Positions 35,020 through 47,731 of a DNA stretch of 64,000 nt are shown in pieces. The DNA lies in NCBI GenBank assembly GCA_030141605.1, contig JAQGDQ010000017.1, positions 1,274,001-1,338,000 on the forward strand, written 5' to 3'. The notes under the pieces are model-generated. The model made no database searches, was not told where the DNA came from, and worked only from the letters and a program-made list of their open reading frames with translations. The DNA is from Tubiluchus corallicola. Lineage: Eukaryota; Priapulida; Priapulimorpha; Priapulimorphida; Tubiluchidae. Both the position numbers and the translations under genes were made by a program. Within the stretch, counting starts at the first letter, position 1. Each line of letters opens with the position of its first letter.

Positions 35020-38000
35020 TTATTCCCATGTGAATGGAGCACGTTCCCGCAACAGTCGGTATCCAAACGTCTTCCACTCTCGCTGTCGAATCCACAACTC
35101 CTGCGCAGTATCCAAAAGAGACATCACGGAAGCCCCTTTCCATGCGGTTGTTCTCGGATCCGATTTCTACAAAAAAAGACCCACTTATTACGACTTTAAA
35201 CAGAATCATTTTTGTCAATTCAATCTCTCATTTTCATTGGTACCATGTTGTACTGAATTCAATGAATTAACATATTGTTACTGAGGCAGCTGTGTCGGGT
35301 CAGGTGTAGGGCTCTCTACACGCCCTGCTTCCACGTCAGCACCGACTCACCCCTTTCTTGTATGTCCAGACGTCTTGTTTGGGCCTACACGTGGTGTGAG
35401 AAGCCAACTGACCTGCAATGCCAGTATAAAAGCGTGTAGAGGTCACGACAGTCTGGATTTCTGACACAGGTGCTCCTCGGGTGTAGTGCTGTTACTGCGT
35501 TAGTTAGTTACTTTTTTGTGCACGTGTATTTTGGTTCCTTATTTTTATTAGTGCTGTTAATAAACTCCGTACAGTGTAGTTTTTTTGTGTATTTTGTTTT
35601 ATGCGAGTTATATGACATGCTATAACAGGTATAAGGTACTAGTTTACAGACATTAATTTAGCTAATTAACATAACATTTGTAATTAACATTAACATTTGT
35701 AATTAAGTATCGGTTACACAACGATTATATAATGGAACTTCATGATGCGCAATATCAAGACCGCCATGCCATCTTGGAGTTCGACCCCCTGGGTCGAATT
35801 CAGTCCAATATTATTAATTTATTCAGTAATGTACACTTATGGTACATTTACTTTATGCTCCTTGATGCAAAATATATATTATCACACAACTAGAATCAAT
35901 ACTTGTTTACAGTTTCAAGACCTCAAAATTGACAAATTGGAACCAATTACTACTGCTCTATTAAATTACGACAAATGCACCTACTGATCTGATGTTCTTA
36001 CATAGAGACATTAACATCATTCACATGAAGCTGGCAACACAATTTGATAATTTGATAAATATAATATAAGGCTACTAACATTTGATCAGATTTTGCAAGT
36101 AAACTTGACCCGAACAACCTACCAAAATTCACTTGCCAATTGTGCATTGAGATAAACTTGACTAAACAAAAATTACGCTGCATTGCACATGCAAGCAACA
36201 TTACCCTTGGTTCCGTAATGACTTCGACTGGCTCCGACTTCAAATGTGGGGGCGCTGTAATGCTGACTCTGTGACGCAGCCAGAACTCGGCACCGGTGAA
36301 CATCATCCCACCTCCAACCATGAGTATCGTGTTCACCATCTTTCGTTTCACCTCAATGTCAGGATCTGAAACAAAATTTGTAGATTTGTTATAATTCTTG
36401 TAGATTAAAGTTATAGTTCTAGTAAATTAAATGTAGGGGATATGACAGCACACAAGTCTAGCATTTAGTCAAAAGTAAATTTTCTAAAAAAATGGTAAAA
36501 CCAAGATAAAGTTAGAAACCAAAATTAAAAAATTACAAAAAGAATTACTAATTCGTAACTAATTTTTTTATTTTTCATTTAGTTTTTAGTTTAGCAGTTC
36601 AGTGTCTCTTAGCACACTAGTTTTTAATGTTTCTGAATTGGGTGAACAAAGGAAGGTATTTGGGTAGGACCTGAATTTTGTTGGTTCGGATTTATTAGTA
36701 AACAATTTCTAGCAAAAAAGATTAGGGTCGATGATAATAAATATACGTTGGTCAAGAAAGAAGGCATTAGATAAGCATAGGGAGAAGAAGAATGGTCCAA
36801 CGCTAACACGCCGCCCGAGCTGCGTCAAGATAGGTGATTACCAGAGGTGACGATAATGCCCATTTCTCGACTGCCATCCTTCCTCCAGTACATATCCATG
36901 TAATTAATTAAGGCTGAGTAGGTCTAGGAAGGAGTCCCATAAAGTCCTATTTCAGTGGTAAATGGTTAAAAAAACCCAACGTGAGTGAGGTTTGAACACT
37001 GGACTTCTGGATCGGCAGCCAACAGGCATAATCACTCAGCCACCGTGTGCAAGAATAAGGTAAAATTGTACACTAGAATATGTTGCACCTATAGCGTAAA
37101 GTGAATCGTTCCTTAGGCTTAGTTTTAACCAGGAGGCATTCATCAGAATCATCATGTCCAACTCACCACATCTCTCGATGCTTCGAAATATCGCCTGATC
37201 TATCGGAAGCACCTGTACAGCTTCCTCAGCTATCCGGTCATTCTCAGTTGCCTGTTCCTCGCTCGCTTCCTTGCCTAAATTTGATGCTTCATCATCCCTT
37301 GCGATGTCGTCATCAAGCTGTGACTGGGCAATTTGCGCATCGTCTGCTTGCTGTTCCGTTTCTTGTTTACCTGGATCAGTGGTAGGATCCTTGACCCGCC
37401 TCTAGATAGGAAAAGAAATGTGATTAGTCTTTCCTAAACATGGGAATAAAAACAGGCTGAATTCAAACCACTGACCCTTTGCTTACAAGGTGAATGCCTT
37501 CACAGAGGCCAAGTAGTCTAGTGGTCATGTGGTCATTACATTCGCCTTGTAAACAAAACTCCTTGTTTCAAATCCAGGCTGTTTCATGACTCGGTCACAC
37601 TTTTTTCTTTTGGAGAAGCTCGATTTCAATGCAATTTTGATTCTGATTACAACTTTTTATAAATGACATTGAAATCAAAATAGAAACAAAATTAAAAGAA
37701 AAGGATCTGGTATTAAATAAAGATAAAACAGAAGACTATCAGATAAAAATGAATGCATGGAGAAAATGCAAATACTAGACAGTGCTCTAACAACAGATGA
37801 AGATATATCAAGAAGAAAAACCTTAGCACTAGCAACATATTCCAAAGTAACAAAATTTTTTGAAAGTAAGAGGATCAGTCTAGAAATAAAATTAAGAATC
37901 TTTCCTGCACTTGTGTAAACTGTGTTTCTCTACAACTCCGAATTGTGGACAATCAAAGCACATCACAATCAGAAATCGGTGCATTCCAAAAAGATCTTAT

Positions 38001-41000
38001 CAACACACCATTAGATATCAAAAATACAGAGACATAGGATGTTACAGGTGACAGAGCAACCTGGTCTAAAGTGATTGCAAGTGCCATGTCAGAGGACGTT
38101 TGACTCCGGAGATGATGATGATGCTTTCAAAATTTAATGACTGCAGACTCATTTCGATAGAATGACTTACACGTAACTATTTTATCCAGTTCATGCTGTA
38201 CATCAGTAAAAGCTAAGGGAGAAATTCAGTAGCACTAAAAGATGGAATAAATTATTATTGTTCAAAGCTTGTATGTTAAACAACACATATACTTCACAGA
38301 TCTTTATTAGCTAAAAATATTAAGTGAAACTTAGCAAATTTATGATAAAACAGTAGATGTGACAATTCAAGCAGATATGGACATATAACTCCATTTTTAT
38401 CACTGTCAAATCTTCCATAAAACACACCTTAATTTGATTTAAATAATCGCCATCAAAAATGTCTTCCGGATCCGTGTAATTTCTTTTCCACTTGAGCACA
38501 TGTTCCGTGCCGGACATTCCAAATAGTTCTGGCGCAAAAAGAGCCAAAGGTGCCATCATGCATTCATCTCCGATACTAACGGAATATTCCCAAATTTTCT
38601 GCCCTGGTTGCTTCACGTGTATCGTCTGAGTTTGCAATCGACAGTTTGCCTACAAATATATATTAAGACTTTTAACCTCTTGTTTCTCAGATACAATGCA
38701 TACAGAATCCCAGCCGTTTTTTGCAATTTGTAAGTATGTACGAAACTATGTAGGAATATTCCGTATTTTACATATATAATAACATTTTTATTTGATTATG
38801 ACTATGAGACCATGGACTCTGCTAAATGAAGTATATGAGAGTCACTAATCATCGTCATTTAAGGCTAGTATGCTAGCAGCTTACCAAGTTGTAGTTCTTA
38901 ACCAGTCTTTTTTTATATTTCTGCTTAAATTGCAAAATTTTTATCTATTTTTTTACATATAGTAAGCATAAAATCGTTCATAGTAATGTGAGAAAGCTAA
39001 AAAATGATTCGCTTCCTCTAACTGTAAACTAAAGTGATTTAGTGCACTTTCGCATGATGTTGACTTCCCTTGCTACTCTAGCAGTTGCACACTACATAAC
39101 ACTATGCATCATCAACAGGTGAATCACAGCAGCTGCTGTAGAATGCTACCTGTCTCTAGTTAGCAGCTAGAGATTCATCATGGTCTCAGACACTGTATAT
39201 AAGTGAATGAGGGAGCACCTGATTTATTCGGCATGCATGGGAATACGGTGTACTGCCAACTGCCAGATATACCTGGTGTTATAGAGAGTAAAGTGGTTCA
39301 TTATTCATTTTGAAGATCTTGAAACAAGCTACCTATTAACTTATTAACTAAGGGCACAGAAACAACCTTTTGTATAAAAATATATGGTCCCAGTTTCCAT
39401 AAAATTGAACATGCTGAGATCCATAAAAAGTTTCATAAATTTTATAACAAAGTTTAATGTTCATCTGTTCCTAAATTTTATAAGAGTATTGCCAAATTCC
39501 ATAAGAATGTTTAAATACATGAGCATGTTTCTAAGCTCCACTGTAAAACATAATATCCTCATATAACAATATCTTATCATTGTACTAACCGTTGAAACAA
39601 ATGTGCAATTTAGTCGTGGGTTATTTTAACGGATTTTAATTGATTATAATCTATTTGGGCTGTTATCGATTATTTTTCTCTGCTGTCAATACAAATCCAT
39701 TGTATTAACAGTACTATTTTCCTCATATTTTTCAGAAAATGCACAAAAATTGCACGTTAAATATAGCCATGATTGCAGTAAAATCGGATAATATCTTTGC
39801 CTGGTAACTTAAAGCATAGACTTAGACATGAAAGTTATTCATAAGCACGAATATTGGTTTTCACGAGCACCTGTTTTCTCCTAAAATTGCTGACTATAAT
39901 AATAATTATAATTATAATCGATTATTGAATCAGTTTCACGTCCAATTACGAGATTACGAAAATGCAGCCAATGCTCCACCACTACTATGCAAAATATCAA
40001 ATCATACTCTATCGGATTAGCATTAAAGCTTAGTATTAAACAAGTAACTCTTAAAGTGGAAGAGCAGAACTTGCCAAATCCATATGACAGAATTGCTCCT
40101 TGATGGTTTGCAGAAACATGGCATCCGTCCTACATTGAGGATTGCATTCTTTATATGGAAACTTGAAGTTCTTTAGCAACTGATAAAAAGCCAAAGACAC
40201 ATCGCTCCCTCCATAGTTAAAATGAAGCCTGTAACAAAAAAATAAATGGTACTTTACCAATAAGAAAAAGAAAAAAACGTATCTTTCACAGAAAATGGAG
40301 CGCACAATTTTAATGTAAATGGTTATGGTAGGACCAGAACTGAGCTCATTACCAAACACAATCCTCTGAGATGAAACACCGAAAACTGACAGAAGCATTG
40401 TAGCCAATTTCGAATGCACATACAACTTCCTTTAATTAGGTGAAAAGCTGAAGTAGCAAAATAAATGAACGTGCCAAGCAATCTTCACTTACTGGCCGGA
40501 CTTGGCACAGCTTAACCTCTGTCGCTAAACACACGCCGTGACCATCAAGCTATATCTGTAACCCCACTTTAGCGATTAAATGAAAAAAGGCGCAAGTTTC
40601 TCATTTAGCATGTTTTAGTCATGCATTTATCCCACATTTTCATAAATCTATCCACGTTTAAAACATAAATAAGGATAGTCTCACCTGCTATTGGGCAAAA
40701 TTAGTCCATCTTCTACACAACACACACTGGTTTTCTGATCTCCTACATCGACAACGCAACCTGAGCTTACACCAGCTCCAAAAACAGAACACACTGATTC
40801 CTACAACACAAATATTTTACTTGAATAAAGCACGGGTACATCAGTTTACCGTTACTATATTGAATACTAATATAGTATATATATAGCATTTCAATATAGG
40901 TGTTTGTTTTAATTGGTAAATAACGACTGCATTAGGCAGCAAGTGCTGTGTGGACTAGCCTAATCATCAGCACGTGCCATATCACAATTTTAACACCTTT

Positions 41001-44000
41001 GGATTATAAATTTGTCTGAGTCACAGTAAGCACTATACAGCACCAAGATCATGTCAAGCAATGCACTTTAACATGTACACAATTTTGAATTGAAGTTAAA
41101 AAGTGCCCTTTATTTTATATTATAAATTAAAAGAATTTCACACTAACCCCTGGCCTGTGTGCAATACATGATTGCCAACGCATTATTATCCAGACAAAAT
41201 TAATAATACACTAAATATTTCCTAATCACGTTTGGATCCTGACTAACCAATGGCAAAACAGCACTCAATTAGGATACATCTGACACCCATTCCAACAGAT
41301 AAGCACAGTGTAAATACCACAACTAACTCATCATTCTGATTTTGGAAATCATTCAATTGCTCAAAGCTGTCGTTTAAAGGTTTTTAAATTAACATAATAC
41401 TGCTACATTATAAGTCACCTGCTGTACAAAGCAAGCAGCAAACCCAAGTCTAGTGAGCAGAAGATTGGTAAGTTCTCGAACGTGCCACTTGTTATAAGAA
41501 TCCGGAATGATCAGCACGGCTCTGTAATGCTAAAGCAAATATTAAACTCAGTAACTCATAAAATAAAATGTAAGAAAAGCAATAAAGCACAGTAGAAATT
41601 TACAGCCAGAAAGACAAAAGTATGTCAGTTAAGTTAAAACATTTTAAACAAAAGATTGTTTCAGTCGAGATTAATAGGCAAAAATATACAGCCAAACGTG
41701 AGTTGTTTTTTAGCATTGATAATGGCTAAAGTAACCGAAATGATTACTTGCGCTAAATAAATGTATTGATTTCTAGAAGCTAGTTCTTTAGTTTAAAAAA
41801 CATTTAGATTCTAATGGAAATGTTAGGCACAGACAACTATTTCAGTTGCTTTAATTTAGTAAAATATACAGCCAAACATAAGTTGTTTTTTAGCATTGAT
41901 AATGGTTAAAGTAACCGAAATGATTATTTGCACTATTAAACACGTTGATTTCTAGAAGATTTTTCTTTAGTTCGAAAAACGTTTTATATTCTAACAGAAA
42001 ACTGAAGAAATGTTTTTACTAGAAAATACAGATGCAAACGTTAGTCTCTTAAGATTTAAAAATAGCCCTCTCTATTGGCCTCCCTCTCTGTTGGTTTATT
42101 TTAGTTCAAAATCAAAAGGACGCACAAGTAAACATATACACTATTTTCTGTGAAAGCTTCAACTGATTAAAAATAATTCAGTATGAAAATGGCTAACTTG
42201 TGCATTACTTTTGGACTTGTGCTGTGGAGTGGGAAAAATAGAGAGCTCTGAACACTACAGTATAGGGCAGCAAAAACAGCAGGTAGACTAATGCTAAAAT
42301 GAATTGCTATTAGTCCTGGAAGAGCACAGCTTCTTAACCAAACAAATGTAAAAATTAGGCTAAAAATTTCTTGATAAATAATCTAAAAAAATTAGGTTAA
42401 ATTTACTAACATTAAGCTTGCTTACTTTTAAATCTTTGATTGGTATATTCAGATAGTTTGAAATTGCCACACTCCATATTGACTCTAGATCATTCAATAC
42501 TGCTGTGAGAGATCCTCCTACGTTGCCATGGAGATTCAACTGCCCTCTTCTCATTGGCCAATGTATACTGTAACCAGAGTTTGGTTGAACCAGTAAAGCC
42601 TATTAAAAATGCAATCAAAATGGTACTGTACGGTACTGCCAATTGCTTTGACACACCATGTAACATATGAAAAAATCATTACACCTATATGCAAAGAAAG
42701 CTTTACAAAATGTACACAATGGTTAATCAACTTCGCAGATTAAATACACTTTAAATTGTTAATACCTCGTCACCCACTAGAAGCAAAGGATGATGTGTAG
42801 ACGTGTTTGTCCAACTCACATCCGAAAGTTCTTCCAAAACTCGTTTCTGCGCTCGAAGGTTAAAAGCGATCGTCTAAAGCAAAACAGGTTAAGAGTTAAA
42901 ACACAACAAAACCCTCCACTTACATAAAGCTTAAAAAATCCGTCTTGAAATTTTATACCACTTACATACTGCCTTTTTTCATCAAGTGTTTAAGCCGGCC
43001 AAAACGCTGTATAAAACGTGAAAATTTAAATTCCCGCGATGGCCGTTAGGCGCAGACATTTTGATGGTAGGTCGTTTGAAACAAATTTCGATAGCATTGT
43101 GTGAAGTTTGAAAAAATAATCAGAGCATTCGTAGCAAACATGTTGCTAACAAAGTAAATTTTATATTACTATATCTTGTCAATACAATTAAAAATAAATT
43201 TAATAACCAGTAATAATAAATCATTTCAAAATAAAAAATGCCATGATGTTTAGCTATTTGCTGTCACTCACAGTCTCACATAAGTGCAAGTCTCGATGTT
43301 AAAAGAGAAGTACATCTATTTAAAGGGAAGAAAATGGAATTTCAAAGTAAATCCCCAAAACATCCCTTACAAAGTTACATTACTTAGCATTACATTCACT
43401 TGTTTGAAAGACATATGTAATTGGAAAACAAAATTCTTAATAATACAAAATGTTTGCACCATTGATAAAACAGCACCATATTATCATCCTAATGTGCACC
43501 ACTGACTCGCCAAAAATGCATCATTAACCATTTTTTACTGTTTTTTTAAGTTATATCGCCAATACAATTATCCTAGCTAAAAACAGATTTTGTGACATAT
43601 CGTAACTTCTATGAATTTTTTTATTCTTCTAGTACAATATTCACAGATGTTCCTAAATATACAGGGTGTTCCAAAAGAAACAGTGCTCTAACAAAGGCTA
43701 TGTCAATATTACATGAAACAAAGTCCAATAAGTATGGTCATACTAAATTACATGGTAGAAAATTGGTGTTATGATGTAAAAATATATTATTTTTATGTAA
43801 TTAAGATATCATAATGTAAAAGTCCAGGTTCATTTTGTTATATGTGATGTATACTGCACCATTTCTTCTGGAACACCCTTCTACTTTTTTAATGAGTCCT
43901 ACTAATTCCACTTTTTCTGAAACATCAGTGAAAATTTCATAAAAATATTGCTTATGACAGTATCACATGGAAAGTTGTAATTTTAGATGATCGGACGTAC

Positions 44001-47000
44001 CTGTTCAGGTAGAGTCTGTCGCCATTGGCAACTGGTCGTTGATTTGCATGTCCACATCATGTCCTCTGCGGTGTCCACACCTTGTTGGTGAAGAGACAAA
44101 TATGAATCCTAAAAAACACACAACCAAGCAAACAAAATAGAAAACAACTTTGATAAAAAAATTTTAGAGCTAGGTAACTACTTTTTTGTTGCAGACATCG
44201 TTTTTTTATTACTGCTTCCTTAGAAATTTTTATCTGCTTAAAAGGTAATGCAATAACACAAAACAATTCTCCTTCTTGCTGGATACTTCTTAAGTGTCAG
44301 AGCTCACATATCCACGTCTTAACCATCACACACGCAAAAAAAGTTGCTGCTTTTTTTGGGAGTAAGCTGCCAAGTGTTCAAAGTTTCTAAAGTTCCCTTT
44401 ATAGAAAGATTCCACACTAGTTTCACACTAGAAATGTACAGTCACGGAAGTTCAACACTACTGTAGAGGCCACTTAATAGACTCACTTTCGGACTGAAGT
44501 GTTTTGACCCAATTAACCGACTGAACCTATTAACCGATAGGCATAGTATTACTGGTATAGAAGTATGAGCCACCAGCTTAATATGCACTACAAAGGTTTT
44601 TAATGAATTTTAGAAACAAAGTAATGCCTAAATTCCTTTGTGCAGTTAAAAATTAGAAAAAATATTTTAAAATATTAATTACGTATAAGTGAATTAGCAA
44701 TAAATTAAAAAGTATAGTTTTCTAAATCACACAAGTCTGTTTATTTGCAAAAATTACTGTACCTGCATCAGTGAATGTTGGCTGATTAAGTGTGAAAGCA
44801 TGATTTGCAACGAGAGCTTCAAAAGGAAACAGCTAGACAAGTGATTAAGTATTTACCTTCCAGAAATTCTTGGGCAATGCAGTGGATGAGCAGGCAATCG
44901 ATTCAAAGCAAAATGGCTATGCTTGTATGCTAGCATATTAGCGCGTGGTAAACGTACCAGCTTACAGACAAAATGCTACTTGACATGATTGTTTCTACAT
45001 ATATTATAATTCACAAAAGCAAAGTAAAGATGACATAAAAGTAGGAAAAGCTGTTTGGGCACACACAAATGTCTTATTTTAAGCATGTGAAGGGAAAATA
45101 CTGAGTCAATTATGCAGAGTTATTTGAGTCAATTACTGACAGTTTTTATGTAAATTTGAATAGAAGTGGCCCGTGCCAGGCGTTTTTGAGTCAATTAAGT
45201 GATTAAATCTATTAGCGGCACCTACTGTATATACGGTGTGTTCACTTAATACAAAAATCGATGATGCATACATGGTGCTAATGCTTCAATGTCGAGCGGG
45301 TAAACCATAGATAATAATATTACAGCAAGCAGAAGACAGCATTATTGTTATAGCAATGTTGTAGATATGAGGAACACATTGTACTTTTTTACCCACTAGC
45401 CATTCGATGGTGCAGCGTGTCACCCATTCATGCATTCGATGGTACAGTTTGGTTTAAAAAAAACATTGTTTAGTTATTTCAACATTTAGAATCAACTCAC
45501 TATTTGTCCAACTCCAGGAAGTATGAGATCTTCATGGCATTTAACATCTGAAGTTGGATTCCGCCGAGCAATCACATGTGGTATGGTGATTGGAAAGGTG
45601 TCAGATGCACGTCCAATTCGGAGATTTAAGGAACCAGGATGTATTACAACTATAGCCGTTCCCTGGATAGGTCCCTAAAAGGAAAAAAGCACTTTCCTAA
45701 TACTGTTTTAAATTAAATAATCTGTACAGGCAGCACAGTCACTAATTAACGTTCACAATCATTATGCTGGAATAATGATACTCAAGATCTATTGTTTTAG
45801 TTCCCCAATGTGACCGGACTCTGTCATCCATTTTCATCATATTCACACAGGACAACACTCAATCGATGAGATTCAAGTTGCCAGAGTTCATTTAACTAAA
45901 ACTCCTCACACCACTCAAACTCAGCCGGCCTGGGGACACCACACGAACACATATCACGATACTAACCTCACGACACGATATGTATCACGACACACAATAT
46001 ATATATATATCAAACTATCATCTTAAGAATCCTAAATGCTAAGATAATTCAGCAAAATGTTTGATTTCTGTTTATACTATAGCATTGTTTGCAATGGAAG
46101 CCCACAGAAATGCAGCTTTTGATTTAAAATATGCTGGTGCGTTTTATGGTACACATTTGCACGAAGCCATTTCAGTAACTTACAAGCAAAAACGTAATTT
46201 GCTACTACATATATGATTACAAAAGACATTGTGCTTTAAACCACTTCACTTTGGCTGGCTGCTAGCAGCAGGTGCCTGTGTCAAGGTCAAGTCTGCTCCT
46301 CTGCTAATACTGTGTTCACTGCACTGATTGTGACATTCTGGAGCTAAACTACAGTACTTTGTACAGCTGCGGCTTGAATCATATCTCACAGTTTTAATCA
46401 AGCTTGTGCTAAATATCAATGATTCAGATTATTGCGATACTGGTTCACTGCGACGATACATGTACTGCCACAAAAGATATCATGACGCATAGATGCATTG
46501 TTACAGGCCTAGTTAGTAGGAAGTGCTTTAAACTGTAATTCCTCAACAGGTCTATGTGTTTTCACTAACGTTTGCAAAGCTTCAATTCAACAACGTATGG
46601 CTCTGTGAATGGCAATCCACAGGTTAAAAAATTCAGTAATGGTAAGTCTTTCCGACAGTATAGATCAAAACTACGACAGATGGCAGACTTTTCCATACCA
46701 AATTGCAAAATTGCACCTCTAGTCGACGTGCAAATGGAATTTAACTTTGACAACCCATCAGTTTCCTCAGTCTTGACTCCACCATCACTAGCTACAGCTA
46801 CACCAAGCTAATCAACATTGACATCAAAAACACTTATATGTTATTATCAACGTCGATTTAATGCTTTTTATTAACATGGCTGCTTATAACATGTGAATGT
46901 CTTTAGGTCTATACTTGAACTAACTTTTCAAGTCACCCGTTCTTGCTTCCACTCACTATGCCTGTGCACAGTCAAAGTGTGTCTGCACGGCATATCTATA

Positions 47001-47731
47001 AATTACACCTCCATGTGGATCGGAGAAACAAATGAAGTTCGTTCAAAGATGCACAATTCGTGGTGTCAACCATGTTCAATTTCTATCTATAGTGATCTTT
47101 CACCAATTTAATCACTCGAGGAAAGTTAGTTGGCATGAAGGAAAATGAAGGTTTTGGGCTATCCACATGAACTAAATTAAATATGGATCAGCCTTCTTTG
47201 GATTACCCAGGTTGATAAAAAGCAAGGATAAGAAAGTAACAGCCATCTAGTCGCAAAATAAGTCAAAAATGGTATAGCAAAATTTAATCAAGTTAAACAA
47301 GCAATTAATAACAGACATATCATTCCAAAATCTTACATCAAAATAATTTGATTTATTTTGCACTACATGGCAAACTCACATGATTAATTGGCATAAAATC
47401 AAAACTGAATTAGTGCAAAATCAAAACATATCATTAACAGAAATAAACATCGTCTTAAACATCATCATATTGCTCTCTGGGTGGCCCCTATAAGCTGTTG
47501 TTTCCTTGGTCTCCCTAAAACATACATAATCTAATGTTGATGTTCATGTTTATAACTTGACAAATGCACACATTATTGACAATATCTATATTATGTACTA
47601 TCATCTTCTAAATCGGTTATAAAACTGCAGTTTATTCTAACTCAAATAAATTGAAATACAATACTCACTTCTCCAAGAATTGGTTCTGGAACAGCAGGCG
47701 TGTAGGGTCTTTTTGCTGGAGTAATAACCAT
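35020..47731 (-). CDS. ACTR8: Actin-related protein 8 (INO80 chromatin-remodelling subunit)
   Basis: Nuclear actin-fold protein that, with actin and ARP4, forms the INO80 ARP module and binds extranucleosomal DNA. Twelve exons (minus): 47669-47731, 45501-45674, 44001-44108, 42766-42873, 42426-42599, 41419-41529, 40685-40800, 40075-40228, 38428-38649, 37167-37401, 36205-36365, 35020-35166; all phases fit, total about 590 residues (human 624). Blocks in order: AKRPYTPAVPEPI, VVIHPGSLNLRIGRASD (phosphate-loop-like), IPHVIARRN, IHWPMRRGQLN, VDVGDQKTSVCCVEDG, FNYGGSDVSLAFYQLL, CMMAPLALFAPELFG, a long acidic Gln/Glu/Asp insert (exon 10), ILMVGGGMMFTGAEFW, AQELWIRQREW, YRLLRERAPFTWE-stop. The start ATG at 47731 is tentative; an in-frame TAA lies 45 bases upstream. 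Intron 8 uses a GC donor. Confidence 0.95.
35291..35640 (+). mobile_element. Possible solo LTR
   Basis: Starts TGTGTCGGGTCAGGTGTAGG, has TATAAAAGCG near 35425, AATAAA near 35562 and ends near ...GCTATAACA: the order of an LTR (TG, TATA, poly(A) signal, CA). It is GC-richer than its surroundings. No target-site duplication or internal region was found. It lies in the last ACTR8 intron. Confidence 0.45.
36820..37046 (-). mobile_element. tRNA-Ser-like SINE
   Basis: On the minus strand: ACGGTGGCTGAGTGATTATG (A box of Ser-type class II tRNAs), GTTGGCTGCCGATCCAG (anticodon arm), then GTTCAAACCTC (B box). A body of ~130 bp follows (GTTGGGTTTTTTTAACC to about 36830). In ACTR8 intron 10. Confidence 0.6.
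37449..37585. mobile_element. Second head-to-head pair of tRNA-Thr(TGT)-like SINE heads
   Basis: Plus half: GTAGTCTAGTGGTCATG (A box), TTCGCCTTGTAAACAA (anticodon arm with TGT), GTTTCAAATCC (B box). Minus half: CATTCACCTTGTAAGC and GGTTTGAATTCAGCCTG. Outer ends are complementary (AACAGGCTG / CAGGCTGTT is shared). Same architecture as 13804-13948 but different sequence. Confidence 0.65.
37660..38110 (+). pseudogene. Decayed LINE RT C-terminal fragment
   Basis: Broken frames give LDSALTTDEDISRRKTLAL, then RISLEIKLRIFPALV, stop, TVFLYNSELWTIKAH: the same 'I..R...A', 'K..LF.A.V', 'LYNSE.W' blocks as in the fragment at 22941-23500, with stops and frameshifts. In ACTR8 intron 9. Confidence 0.7.
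40069..40074 (-). other. ACTR8: Non-canonical GC splice donor of ACTR8 intron 8
   Basis: After ATG GAT TTG (MDL) the minus strand reads GCAAGT. Only a phase-0 exit here joins in frame to the exon at 38649 (ANCRLQTQTI); the nearby GT (GCAA|GTTCTG) would shift the frame. GCAAGT is the preferred donor of GC-AG introns. Confidence 0.75.
41660..42010. repeat. Tandem duplication of a ~180-bp intron segment
   Basis: AAAATATACAGCCAAAC and GAGTTGTTTTTTAGCATTGA, then AAGTAACCGAAATGATTA recur 180 bp apart (41681 and 41861) with modest divergence. In an ACTR8 intron. Confidence 0.85.
43316..43525. repeat. Dispersed repeat family R3, copy 3
   Basis: TTTAAAGGGAAGAAAATGGA, TTACTTAGCATTACATTCAC, TTGAAAGACATATG and CACCACTGACTCGCCAAAAA match 5636-5860 and 6294-6510 in order. 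Confidence 0.65.
43662..43880. mobile_element. Tc1/mariner-type MITE
   Basis: Left end TA-CAGGGTGTTCCAAAAGAAAC, right end TTCTTCTGGAACACCCTT: inverted repeats of ~18 bp. The CAGGGTGTTCC start is typical of mariner-like elements. About 220 bp, no transposase. Confidence 0.75.
44461..45227 (-). mobile_element. Intact 767-bp copy of the CAGTAGGTGCCGC MITE
   Basis: Flanked by TA on both sides (44459-44460, 45228-45229). Read on the minus strand it starts CAGTAGGTGCCGCTAATAGA and aligns co-linearly with both halves of the element at 30195-31909. Confidence 0.8.
46565..46811. other. Segment open on both strands, unidentified
   Basis: Within ACTR8 intron 1, frames of 79 codons (+, 46572-46811) and 62 codons (-, 46565-46753) overlap. 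Neither shows a recognised domain or splice context; a decayed mobile element is possible. Confidence 0.2.

Noticed and set aside
47480-47512. Alternative ACTR8 exon (minus) after TTTTAG reading GDQGNNSL-stop
   Set aside because: It splices in frame from exon 1 but ends after eight residues and lacks family similarity; at best a minor isoform.
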